NCBI GenBank assembly: GCA_017859745.1
Contig: JAFMML010000017.1
Location: 1-52,088, forward strand
DNA from: Planctomycetota bacterium
GTDB lineage: Bacteria; Planctomycetota; Phycisphaerae; Phycisphaerales; SM1A02
Reading direction: 5' to 3'
DNA: 52,088 nt
Position 1 is the first letter of the stretch; every line of letters begins with the position of its first letter. Made by a program: the position numbers and the translations under genes. Shown here one piece after another: positions 41,854 to 49,717 of the stretch. The notes beneath the pieces were generated by a model. It did not search any database, was not told where the DNA came from, and saw only the letters and a program-made list of their open reading frames with translations.

Positions 41854-43025
41854 GTCGTCCCCGCCTCCGCATCGGCGACGAAGGCGTCGAGCCGCCCGCT
41901 GCCGAACCTCCAGGATCGCTCCGTGGCATCCAGCGTGGTCGCCTCGCCGGGCTCCACGACCACCCGAACCTCCCGCACATTGGAGGAGGCGCCGGCGGCA
42001 ACCCTCGTTCGCGGGGCCGTCAGATCGATGCGGGCGAGGGCGTCCATGATCCGTTCGAGCACGCGACGTCCCGACCGTGGTTCGATCCGCCTCGCCTCGA
42101 CGCCCACGATCTCCAGCCCGGTCTCGAAGCCCAGTTCGCCGGCCGCGGACGCGATCGATGCCACGAGTTCGATCGCCCGCTCCTCGGCGTCGCGGGCGTC
42201 CTCCCCGGCGCGGGTGCGGATCTCCTCCGGCCGGCGTCCGAGATCGAGGACCAGACGAAGTCGCGGCGGCCCGCCCGAACTCCGTTCGACGACCGCCAGA
42301 CGACTGGTTCCGGCGAGTCGCTTCCAGGCGAGGCGGCGAAGACTGTCGCCCGGGCGGTACTCGCGCACGCCGAGAAACTCGCCACCGGCGCCGGCCCGCC
42401 GACCGAGGTCGGAGATGCCCTCGGCTCGTCCCCGCAACGCGTCGAGAAGATCGCGGCGCAGCGGATGCACCTTCGGATGAACGAGGAGCGTCGCGGGCAG
42501 TTCATGGCGAAGCACCTTCTCCAGCAGACCGAACGGGAATCGGGTCGAAACCGCCACCTCGCGAAGACGCACGGCGCCGCGGCGACGGGGCTCGATCCAC
42601 GCCTCCGCCCGAACCGACTCGCCCGGGGGGATCTGCATCACGTGGGCCTGCGGCGTCTCGAGACCGTGTTCCCAACCGTCCATCTTCCCGACGGGATGCT
42701 CCCTGATCCACAGGGCGAACGCGCTCCAGAATCGGGAGCGGTTGGTCAGTTCGTAGCGAAGACGCGACGTCCGGCCCGCGATCGCGGTGCCCACGTCGAC
42801 GCGGCGAACCTCCAGTCGCATCAGCATGAATCCCGAGACCACGCCGGAGACCAGGATCGCTCCGAGCATCACCCCGAAGATCCAGACCAGCAGGTTGTTC
42901 GGCCGGGTGGCCGCGGCGACGCCGAGCAGCAGCGTCATGGCGAGATAGAGCAGACCCGCGAACCGGATGCGATACCGGTAGCGGATGCGCGTCCGGCCGA
43001 CTGGACGTCGCATCTTCTCAGGCAT
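41850..43025 (-). CDS. DUF58 domain-containing membrane protein
   Basis: The 391-residue protein has two N-terminal transmembrane segments (about 24-40 and 46-68), a beta-sandwich region with TRFPFGLLEK, and the DUF58 block GGEFLGVREYRPGDSLRRLAWK, followed by a von Willebrand A-like fold (RLVLDLG). DUF58 proteins are usually encoded with a MoxR ATPase and a TgpA-like transglutaminase. The stop overlaps the transglutaminase start, and the gene begins 21 bases after the preceding lipoprotein. An ATG four codons in (43013) is an alternative start. Confidence 0.88.
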   Translation of the reverse strand: MPEKMRRPVGRTRIRYRYRIRFAGLLYLAMTLLLGVAAATRPNNLLVWIFGVMLGAILVSGVVSGFMLMRLEVRRVDVGTAIAGRTSRLRYELTNRSRFWSAFALWIREHPVGKMDGWEHGLETPQAHVMQIPPGESVRAEAWIEPRRRGAVRLREVAVSTRFPFGLLEKVLRHELPATLLVHPKVHPLRRDLLDALRGRAEGISDLGRRAGAGGEFLGVREYRPGDSLRRLAWKRLAGTSRLAVVERSSGGPPRLRLVLDLGRRPEEIRTRAGEDARDAEERAIELVASIASAAGELGFETGLEIVGVEARRIEPRSGRRVLERIMDALARIDLTAPRTRVAAGASSNVREVRVVVEPGEATTLDATERSWRFGSGRLDAFVADAEAGTT

Positions 43026-43046
43026 CCGATCGGCGCGTGTCGGGAG

Positions 43047-43553
43047 TCACGGAGTGGACCATCGCTCGACCTCGTCGTAGAGATCCTCGCGACCACCGCC
43101 CCGCCGCTGGAGGTCGTCGATCTCGGAGGGATCGGCCTCGCGCAGTTCGATCAGCAGGACCTCGCCGGCACCCGGTCGCGGCATCCGCACCAGCCCCTCC
43201 GCAAGACCGATCCGGGATCGCACCGCCTGCACTCGCCACTCCTCGTCGAGCCAGCCCGCACCGAACTCCGCCAGCGGAATGACGAAGTCCCCATCGGCTT
43301 CGGAGACCCCGGTGGCGACCTGCCGGGCGTTGAGACGTCCAGGATCCCTCACGATGGTGATCCGGGCATTGCCGACGCCTTCGGCGCGCAGCCGGGGGTC
43401 GCCCTCGTCCACGACGGCGACGAGACCGCCGAACGAGCCGCTGACCACCCGGCCGCGAACCTCGTATCCGGCGCAGCCCGACAGGATCCAGCCGAGACCG
43501 CCCACGGCCAGCAGCAGGCGGAATCGAAGGATCGATCGAATGAGCGTCTGCAT
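43047..43553 (-). CDS. Lipoprotein with carboxypeptidase-regulatory-like domain
   Basis: The 168-residue lipoprotein has signal LLLAVGGLGWILSGC (Cys27). The mature domain shows a beta pattern YEVRGRVV, NARITIVRDPG, GVSEADGDFVIPLAE typical of transthyretin-like/carboxypeptidase-regulatory domains, often a surface-binding module. It is followed within 21 bases by DUF58 and the transglutaminase, so it is probably part of that system. Its ATG sits 8 nt after TACGCT with the TTCCCGTC string, which makes it the likely head of the lipoprotein-DUF58-transglutaminase transcript. Longer in-frame versions starting upstream are not signal-like. Confidence 0.7.
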   Translation of the reverse strand: MQTLIRSILRFRLLLAVGGLGWILSGCAGYEVRGRVVSGSFGGLVAVVDEGDPRLRAEGVGNARITIVRDPGRLNARQVATGVSEADGDFVIPLAEFGAGWLDEEWRVQAVRSRIGLAEGLVRMPRPGAGEVLLIELREADPSEIDDLQRRGGGREDLYDEVERWSTP

Positions 43554-43567
43554 GGACGGGAAGCGTA
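43554..43567 (-). promoter_or_regulatory. Leaderless-type -10 element of the lipoprotein-DUF58-transglutaminase unit
   Basis: On the minus strand TACGCT (43562-43567), eight nt (TCCCGTCC), ATG at 43553. Confidence 0.5.
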
Positions 43568-43627
43568 GCCGCCCCGCCCGCTGCAGATGACCCGCGGATC
43601 GCGGGTCGCGACATCCACCTGCGAGAG

Positions 43628-43861
43628 TCAACCCGCCGAGGAGCCGAGCGACTGCCACAGCCAGGCGACGACTGCCGCGAGTCCCACGAGCAGGCAACCC
43701 GCGGCGGCGAGCCATCCAAGCACCCGAAGCGTCACCGAGATGCCGTGGACGCGGCCACGGGTCTCCAGCACCCTGCGGACGCCGGCTTCGTCCGAATCGG
43801 TCCGGCCATCGCCGGCGGTCGCGTCGACGGGAGGAGAGGGCGATCTCGGCTCGACGGTCAT
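43628..43861 (-). CDS. Small single-pass membrane protein
   Basis: A 77-residue protein with an acidic N-terminus (about 25 residues), a short basic stretch (RRVLETRGRVHG) and one C-terminal transmembrane segment (VLGWLAAAGCLLVGLAAVVAWLW). It starts 4 bases after the stop of the unassigned 434-residue gene, so the two are surely co-transcribed. It lies 74 bases before the lipoprotein. A longer frame to 44068 would overlap the upstream gene and is rejected. The function is unknown. Confidence 0.65.
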   Translation of the reverse strand: MTVEPRSPSPPVDATAGDGRTDSDEAGVRRVLETRGRVHGISVTLRVLGWLAAAGCLLVGLAAVVAWLWQSLGSSAG

Positions 43862-43865
43862 GAGT

Positions 43866-45170
43866 TCATTCCACGGAACCGGTGGGGGCGACCGAAGGTC
43901 CGGTTCCCAGCAGGTTCGAAAGCGGCCCGGCATCCTCCGGACCGTGGACCGCACCGTCGAGTTCGATCCGCCAGTCGACGACCTGTCCACGGGCGACGAG
44001 GCGCTCCGATTCGCCCGCGGCAGGCCGGCCTGCGAGATCGAGCGGCTGCACGGACCACCCGGAACCAAGCGACTGGGTCACGACGCCCCAGAAGCCCTCC
44101 GAGCCGTGGTCCCCTGCCGCAAGCTGCACCTTCACATCGGGGCTCGCGACAAGCGCCGCGTCGACGAGATCGAGGCGCCTCTGGGCGAGTCGCTGCTGCC
44201 GAGCCGCAGCTCGCGGGCTGCGATGGACCGCGGCGCCGTCGATCAACGCCCGAAGCACCTCGATCGGAGCCGTCCAGATCCGTCGGTAGCTTCCGCGGGG
44301 CTGCGCTCCGCAGACGACCAGCGCATCGATCAGACCACCGGCGCCGGGAGGGACCTCTCCTCCGCGATGCCGTCGGGACCCGGCGGATCGCTCGTCGATC
44401 GTCTCGATCACCTCGTCGAGCGTTCGCGCCGACACCTCGAGCGACGGCCCCACCACCCACGCGCGATCTCGCGGCGGCGGCGTCACGCACGCGAGTCCCG
44501 ACAGGCCGTCGAGCAGCGCTGCGCCGACGTCCGCAAGTTCCTCGGGCACCTCGAGCATCTCGAGTTCGGGCAGACCGAGGCGGGCAAGGCCTTCCGTCGT
44601 CAACCAGACGCCTCGCCCCCCTTCGCGCCGGGTGGCCCGAATGCTCCAGAGGATCTCGTCGGGAAGCTGCAAGGCATCGGCCCCGTCGGATTCCGCATCC
44701 TTCGGCTCGCTCCACGACGACAGATGCTCCCGCTCGAACCAGCGACCGGTCGCCGGATCGAGCATCGGGCCGGGGCCACCGAGCGACTCGAGGAGCCGCG
44801 CCATCTCGAGCCATTCCTGCCAGGGATCGCCCCGGCCCGCGGGCGAGAGCAGCGTCTCCAATCCGAAGACGGCCTTGGCGGTGCCGACCTCCTCGGGAGC
44901 CCCGGGCATCGCCCGCGGGTCCGGACTCTCGATCCAGACCAGGCGTGTGGGGCGGTCGCGCCGATCGGAATGGATCGCCGCCGCCCAACGCACCGGATCC
45001 TCGATCGGCAACGAATCGACGGTCACCGGCCCGAGAAGAGCCTGAATCCGATCCAGGGTCGGCGGGGATGGCCGAGCAGACCAGAGCAACAGACGACTCG
45101 GCTCGACCGACCTGATCCAGCCGGTCGAGTCCGCTCCGTCTCCACATGCCGATGGTTCGGTGATGTGCAA
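43866..45170 (-). CDS. Unassigned 434-residue soluble protein
   Basis: I do not recognise this protein with confidence. It is soluble, alpha/beta, with segments RLVWIESPDPRAMPGAPEEVGTAK, a GVWLTTEGLARLGLPELEML block that recalls proteins with DUF2314/DUF4026-type domains, and a basic helix (RAAARQQRLAQRRLDLVDAAL). No signal peptide or catalytic motif is visible. No ATG fits; TTG 45170 is used because it follows a GGAGG (11-nt spacing) and starts where codon use becomes coding-like. TAGGGT upstream is a weak -10. Its close link to the small membrane protein suggests a shared role with the downstream transglutaminase cluster. Confidence 0.55.
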   Translation of the reverse strand: MHITEPSACGDGADSTGWIRSVEPSRLLLWSARPSPPTLDRIQALLGPVTVDSLPIEDPVRWAAAIHSDRRDRPTRLVWIESPDPRAMPGAPEEVGTAKAVFGLETLLSPAGRGDPWQEWLEMARLLESLGGPGPMLDPATGRWFEREHLSSWSEPKDAESDGADALQLPDEILWSIRATRREGGRGVWLTTEGLARLGLPELEMLEVPEELADVGAALLDGLSGLACVTPPPRDRAWVVGPSLEVSARTLDEVIETIDERSAGSRRHRGGEVPPGAGGLIDALVVCGAQPRGSYRRIWTAPIEVLRALIDGAAVHRSPRAAARQQRLAQRRLDLVDAALVASPDVKVQLAAGDHGSEGFWGVVTQSLGSGWSVQPLDLAGRPAAGESERLVARGQVVDWRIELDGAVHGPEDAGPLSNLLGTGPSVAPTGSVE

Positions 45171-45357
45171 GCCCGTTTCGACCTCCCTCAGACCTCTCGA
45201 ACACCCGATCCGGACCCTACCAAACCGAGATCTCCTCGGCGGACGAAGAACCGAACGCCGACTTGACACCCGTCGGGCGAGGACGCCGCCCGGACCTGAA
45301 CGACGCCCGCTCTTCCCCATCCTGCCGAGGTTGCCGAGCGTGATGGAACGTGGTTGA

Positions 45358-46044
45358 ATGAGCCCGGTGTCGTCGAACCCGCCCAACGCCGTGCGTGCCA
45401 CACTCGGCTGGGCCGCGGGCGTCTCGATGGTCGCGATCCTGACGTTCCTCACGCCTGCCGGCGGTCAGAGTCAGATGATCGAGGCACCGCCGCTCTCCAA
45501 CGAGGCTCTCGCCGATCGGGCGAACGTCATCGTCCACGGCCGAGTCGAGTCGATCGCGGTCGAGCGGGTCTTGAGCAACCTCTTCGACGATCGAAGCTAC
45601 GTGGCGACGTTCGTGGTGGACCGCGTCGAACAGGGGCTCGCCCTCGAGCCGGGCGCTCGCCTCGAGGTCCGCTACTGGCGGCGGGCGGCGTTCGACGAGT
45701 CCGCCGCGGACTCGGTCGCCGGCTTCATGCCCTTGCCTTCCGTCGGCGCCGAGAGCTGGCTCTTCGCCACGGAAGGCGAAGACGGCGTGTTCGCACCGGT
45801 GATGCCGAACGGCTGGCAACTCGATTCCGAGCCCACCGTCGATCCAACCGGTCTCTACGGTGGCACCGAGACCTTCGTCCGCGATCAGCGGACCAGCTCG
45901 ATGACGCCGTGGGCGATCGGAATGTTCGCCGCGTCGCTCGCGATCGGCGCGGCCGCACTTCGGGTCGGTCCACAGAGCCGACCCGCGGTGCTGCTGGTCG
46001 CCGCGGGAGTGGCCTTTTCGGGCGTCATCCTTCTCGTCCTTTGA
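45358..46044 (+). CDS. Membrane-anchored extracytoplasmic protein of unknown function
   Basis: The 228-residue protein has an N-terminal hydrophobic segment (LGWAAGVSMVAILTFLTPAGG, signal or anchor), an extracytoplasmic beta-rich domain (about 50-155: VIVHGRVESIAVE, YVATFVVDRVEQG, LEVRYWRR, SWLFA) and two short C-terminal hydrophobic segments (about 182-228). The beta pattern resembles an OB-like or NIMA-type domain but is not assignable. It is 26 bases upstream of panC, so the two are probably co-transcribed. No Shine-Dalgarno sequence or clear promoter precedes the ATG. Confidence 0.6.
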   Translation: MSPVSSNPPNAVRATLGWAAGVSMVAILTFLTPAGGQSQMIEAPPLSNEALADRANVIVHGRVESIAVERVLSNLFDDRSYVATFVVDRVEQGLALEPGARLEVRYWRRAAFDESAADSVAGFMPLPSVGAESWLFATEGEDGVFAPVMPNGWQLDSEPTVDPTGLYGGTETFVRDQRTSSMTPWAIGMFAASLAIGAAALRVGPQSRPAVLLVAAGVAFSGVILLVL

Positions 46045-46069
46045 CGACCTGATCTCTGGACGTGGCCAC

Positions 46070-46921
46070 GTGAAGGTCGTCTGCACCCTCGATGATCTCT
46101 CCTCGCACACCGGGGGATGCCTGGTGCCCACGATGGGCGCCCTGCACGAGGGCCATGCGTCGCTGATCGATCGGGGGGTGCGGGCGGGCATGCCCGTCGT
46201 GGTCTCGATCTTCGTCAACCCGACGCAGTTCGGACCAGCCGAGGACTTCGACCGCTATCCGCGAACGCTCGAGGCGGATCTCGAGATCTGCGAGCGTCAC
46301 GGTGCCGAGGCCGCGTGGACGCCGTCGGTCGAGGACCTCTATCCCGACGGCGCGGAAGCGGCGCGTGCCGCCGCGAACCACCTGCGGCTCCCGCCCGTCG
46401 CGACGACACCCCGACTCGAGGACGGCTGCCGGGCCGGTCATTTCGCAGGCGTCGCTCAGGTCGTGTCGCGACTCTTCGATCTCGCCCGTCCCGCGCTGTC
46501 GGTGTTCGGCGAGAAGGACTTCCAGCAGTTGCGGCTCATCGAGGAGTTGGTCGAGACGGACCGCCGCGGAGAGCGCCGCTGGCCCCACCTTCGGATCCTG
46601 CGCGGCGACACGGTTCGGGAAGCAGACGGTCTGGCGATGAGCAGCCGGAACCGATACCTGTCGCCGGACGATCGTTCTCGAGCCGTCGGCATCTCGAAGG
46701 CCCTGCAGACCGCACATGCCGCCCAGCAACCGGCGACCGCCGAGAATCTCATGGCCCAGACACTGGAGGCTCATGGACTCGAGGTCGAGTACGCCGTGGT
46801 GCGCGATCCCGCGAATCTCATGCCGGTCGACGATCTGCGAGGCCCGACCCGGGCCCTGATCGCAGCACGCCTCGGCGAGGTGAGGCTGATCGACAACGCC
46901 CCGCTCCCGGCCTGGCCCTGA
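46070..46921 (+). CDS. panC: Pantothenate synthetase
   Basis: PanC joins pantoate and beta-alanine with ATP to give pantothenate, the CoA precursor. The 283-residue protein shows the nucleotidyltransferase motif VPTMGALHEGHASLID (HxGH as HEGH), VSIFVNPTQFGPAEDFDRYPR, CRAGHFAGVAQVVSRLF, FGEKDFQQL and the ATP loop MSSRNRYLS. The start is GTG 46070. The other pantothenate genes (panB, panD) are not in the window. Confidence 0.95.
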   Translation: MKVVCTLDDLSSHTGGCLVPTMGALHEGHASLIDRGVRAGMPVVVSIFVNPTQFGPAEDFDRYPRTLEADLEICERHGAEAAWTPSVEDLYPDGAEAARAAANHLRLPPVATTPRLEDGCRAGHFAGVAQVVSRLFDLARPALSVFGEKDFQQLRLIEELVETDRRGERRWPHLRILRGDTVREADGLAMSSRNRYLSPDDRSRAVGISKALQTAHAAQQPATAENLMAQTLEAHGLEVEYAVVRDPANLMPVDDLRGPTRALIAARLGEVRLIDNAPLPAWP

Positions 46922-47008
46922 GGGCCGGAACTCGAGCTCCATGCCTCGCCGGGCCGCCTCGGGCCGGGAGCGAGACTCGGGCGCCGCGCAGTCTCGAAGG
47001 GCTCCGGT

Positions 47009-48472
47009 TCAGGAACCTCGCGTCCATCGACGCGGCGGCGCCGAGCCCGAATCCGGACCGGCCGATCCGGCCGATTGGCGATTGGCCTCGATGAGGCTCC
47101 GAATCGTCGCATCGTCGAGACGTTGCGGATGCCCCTGCCAGCGCACGACGCCGTCGCCGGAGACGATCGCGATGTGCGGGATCGCCGTGACCGCGAAGGC
47201 GCTCTTGACCCGGGCCTGCGGATCGCTGGCGATCGCGTAGCCGAAGTCCTCGGTCTTCATGTTGCGCTTCCGAAGTCCGTTGTCGTAGTTGCGACGACTC
47301 TCGTCGGTCAATCCGACCACGCAGACGTCCTGCGGATACGCCCGCGCCAGGGATCGAAGATGCGGGACCGATGCGATGCAGGGACCGCACCAGGTGGCGA
47401 AGAAGTCGATGACCAGCAGCCGCCCGTTCGGCGCATCGGCATCGCTCATCCACCGATCCACCACGAACGGTGGGGCCGCCTTTCCGCGGAGATCCCGCGC
47501 TCGCCCCACCGAGCCGGTGAAGGTCGGGAACGCCGCGGCGTCGTCGGCCACGGCCTCCGGCTGGTCGCGCACCGCCGCGGGCACCTCCGGGTCGTAGGAC
47601 TCGGCGGCGAGGACCTTGGCCGCCGCCGCGGCACCGTCGGCGGTGAGGCCTGCGTAGCGGACGTTCCCCTGTCGGTCGATCAACAGATTCGTCGGTCGCT
47701 TGTAGAAGCCGAACGCGTCGGCGACACGACCGGTCGAATCCACCAGCACCGGGTACGGGACCGGCTGCCTCTCGAGCACCTTCGGTGCGTGCTCGGCGCC
47801 CTCGGGGATGTGCACGAGAAGCACGGCGAGATCCTCGACCTGCGCCGCCTCGAGCGCTCGGGCGAGGCGTTCCGCGATGCGCACGCCGTTCATTCGACTC
47901 GTGAACGACTGCACGATCACCGGGCGACCCCGCCAATCCGACAGCGATTGCGGGCCTCGACCGATCCATGCGACGCCATCGACACCCTGCCAGGACGGTG
48001 CGACGTAGCCGAGCAGCGGCTCGAGGGCGGTGCGATCATCGCGGTCGAGTCGATCGACCCAGTCCCTCGGCGGAGCGTCGAAGGCCGCTCGAGTGCGGCT
48101 GGAGGAGGAGTTGCTCGAGGAGGACCGGTCGCGGGACGAGTCGCGAGATGAGGAACGATCGGAGTCGGACTGGCCCGAGCGGGACGACGACCGGTCCGAG
48201 TCGGAACTGCGCGAGGAGGAGGAGTCGGAGTCGGACTGTCGCGACGAAGAGGAGTCCGAGGAGGAGTTGCTCGACGACGAGCGATCCGAATCCGAACTGC
48301 TGGACGAGGACTGCTTCGACGAAGACTTCGAGGAAGAGCTCGATGAGGACTGTTTAGAGGAGGACTGGTTCGAATCCGAACCCGACTGGCCGTGGGCCGG
48401 ACCGGTGCCGAGTGCAAGACCGAGGCCGAGGATGCCCGCGGTGGCCAGGCGGATGGCGATGCTGGTGCTCAT
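47009..48472 (-). CDS. Tandem thioredoxin-fold protein with serine-rich linker
   Basis: The 487-residue exported protein has a signal peptide (1-28, GLALGTGPAHG), a serine/aspartate/arginine-rich linker (30-126), and two thioredoxin-like domains. The first (about 150-290) lacks the redox cysteines: the motif position reads SRMN, although the remaining fold (PYPVLVDSTGRVADAFG, PTNLLIDRQGNVRYAGL) is intact. The second (about 325-470) has WCGPC (361-365) and AIPHIAIV, as in TlpA/ResA-like proteins. It could act in thiol-disulfide chemistry outside the cytoplasm. ATG 48472 is preceded by AGGAG at 9-nt spacing. Confidence 0.85.
   Translation of the reverse strand: MSTSIAIRLATAGILGLGLALGTGPAHGQSGSDSNQSSSKQSSSSSSSKSSSKQSSSSSSDSDRSSSSNSSSDSSSSRQSDSDSSSSRSSDSDRSSSRSGQSDSDRSSSRDSSRDRSSSSNSSSSRTRAAFDAPPRDWVDRLDRDDRTALEPLLGYVAPSWQGVDGVAWIGRGPQSLSDWRGRPVIVQSFTSRMNGVRIAERLARALEAAQVEDLAVLLVHIPEGAEHAPKVLERQPVPYPVLVDSTGRVADAFGFYKRPTNLLIDRQGNVRYAGLTADGAAAAAKVLAAESYDPEVPAAVRDQPEAVADDAAAFPTFTGSVGRARDLRGKAAPPFVVDRWMSDADAPNGRLLVIDFFATWCGPCIASVPHLRSLARAYPQDVCVVGLTDESRRNYDNGLRKRNMKTEDFGYAIASDPQARVKSAFAVTAIPHIAIVSGDGVVRWQGHPQRLDDATIRSLIEANRQSAGSAGPDSGSAPPRRWTRGS
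48095..48385. repeat. Serine-rich low-complexity coding region
   Basis: Repeats of Ser-Ser-Ser/Asp-Arg codons encode residues 30-126 of the tandem thioredoxin protein. The opposite strand reads as an acidic ORF, which is only a shadow. Confidence 0.8.
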
Positions 48473-48679
48473 GGCTGGTTGCTCCTGGTCGATCTCGTCT
48501 TCGGGCGTTCGGGAAGTTGGGCGTTCGGGAAGTTGGACTTTCGGGATTGCCTTCAGGACTGCCGTCGGGTCTGCCGCCGACCCGGAACGCGTCGAGGCCG
48601 ACTCCTGCTGCTCTCGTTCCACGTTTCGATCCGACGGTTGCGGAGACCCGCTCCTGCACCGCGATTCGGCCGTGTCCAT

Positions 48680-49684
48680 TCAGTGGTTCCGATGGATCAC
48701 GGCCTCGGCCAACGACGCCAACAGGTCGCGGGCGGGCGACTCGGGCAGCATCGCGAGATGCTCCTTCGCCTCGAAGATGAACGCTGCGGCACGCGTGCGG
48801 GCGATCTCGACACCGCCATGTTCGGCCAGCTCCCGTCGGAGGGCATCCGCGTCCCGCCGGGCGATCGCATCGAGCATGGCTTCGCGGCGCTCGGGCCCCG
48901 AAGAAGCCAGATGCAGAACCGACGGAAGGGTCAGCTTGCCCTTCTCGAGATCGCGTCCGAGGGTCTTTCCCACCACCTCGGCATCGCCGGCGAGGTCGAG
49001 CAGGTCGTCCTGGATCTGGAACGCGATGCCGGTGGCTTCGCCGAACGCGGCGAGAGCCCGCTCCCGCTCGGCGTCGGCGCCGGCGAGGCGGCCTCCGAGC
49101 CGACATGCGCCCGCGACCAGCGCCGCGGTCTTGCGTCGCACGATCTCGATGCAGGTGGCCTCGTCGAGGGAAAGGTCGTCCCGATGATGAAGCTGCAGCA
49201 GTTCACCTTCGCAGACGGTGTTGGTCACCGAACCCAGTTCGAGGTTGATTCCGGGATCGTCGAGGCTCGAGCACAGGTGGAAGGCGTTGGAGATGAGGTA
49301 GTCCCCGAGCATCACCGCGGTCTCGTTGCCCCGCAGTCGATTCACGGTGGCGCCTCGCCGTCGAACATCCGCTTCGTCGAGGACGTCGTCGTGGACGAGG
49401 GTCGCCATGTGGATCATCTCCACCACAGCCCCGAGCACCCGGTGCCGATGCGACAGGCCCCGCTCGCGATCCGCGCCGGATGCGGCCAGGCCGGACAGCA
49501 GGACCAAGGTGGGTCGCAGGCGCTTGCCGCGGTATCTCTCGACATGGCGGCACAACTCGTTGACCGCCGGAAAGTCGCTGAGGAGTTGCGTCTCGAAGAT
49601 CGCCTCGACCTCCGCGAGGGCATCGCCGAGATCCTGCGACATGGATTCCTCGGCGTCGACGCCAGGCGGAAGGGGCGAGCTCAT
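48680..49684 (-). CDS. Polyprenyl (long-chain isoprenyl) diphosphate synthase
   Basis: A trans-prenyltransferase that extends FPP/GGPP with IPP, probably to make the side chain of a respiratory quinone. In 334 residues there are RGKRLRPTL, the first aspartate-rich motif DDVLD (99-103), GDYLISNAF, and the second motif DDLLD (226-230, in QIQDDLLD). The residue five before the first Asp is Ala94, a small side chain that permits long products. ATG 49684 is 6 nt after TATGAT with no Shine-Dalgarno sequence; an ATG 14 codons in is less conserved. Confidence 0.93.
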   Translation of the reverse strand: MSSPLPPGVDAEESMSQDLGDALAEVEAIFETQLLSDFPAVNELCRHVERYRGKRLRPTLVLLSGLAASGADRERGLSHRHRVLGAVVEMIHMATLVHDDVLDEADVRRRGATVNRLRGNETAVMLGDYLISNAFHLCSSLDDPGINLELGSVTNTVCEGELLQLHHRDDLSLDEATCIEIVRRKTAALVAGACRLGGRLAGADAERERALAAFGEATGIAFQIQDDLLDLAGDAEVVGKTLGRDLEKGKLTLPSVLHLASSGPERREAMLDAIARRDADALRRELAEHGGVEIARTRAAAFIFEAKEHLAMLPESPARDLLASLAEAVIHRNH

Positions 49685-49696
49685 GGGACGATCATA
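49685..49696 (-). promoter_or_regulatory. Leaderless-type -10 element of the polyprenyl synthase gene
   Basis: On the minus strand TATGAT (49691-49696), near consensus, six nt, ATG at 49684. Confidence 0.55.
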
Positions 49697-49717
49697 CGCA
49701 GGGTTCGACGGATCGCC

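Noticed and set aside
39388-42480. A 1030-codon plus-strand open frame opposite the transglutaminase and DUF58 genes
   Set aside because: The opposite strand carries the intact Cys-His-Asp triad and the membrane segments; this frame has none.
45300-45357. TTGCCG-17-TTGAAT considered as a promoter of the 45358 gene
   Set aside because: The supposed -10 overlaps the start codon and lacks TANNNT, so the arrangement would not work.
48030-49187. An acidic Glu/Asp-rich plus-strand frame that looks like a calcium-binding or nucleolin-like protein
   Set aside because: It is the reverse complement of Ser/Asp/Arg codons in the thioredoxin protein linker and runs on through the antisense of the polyprenyl synthase.
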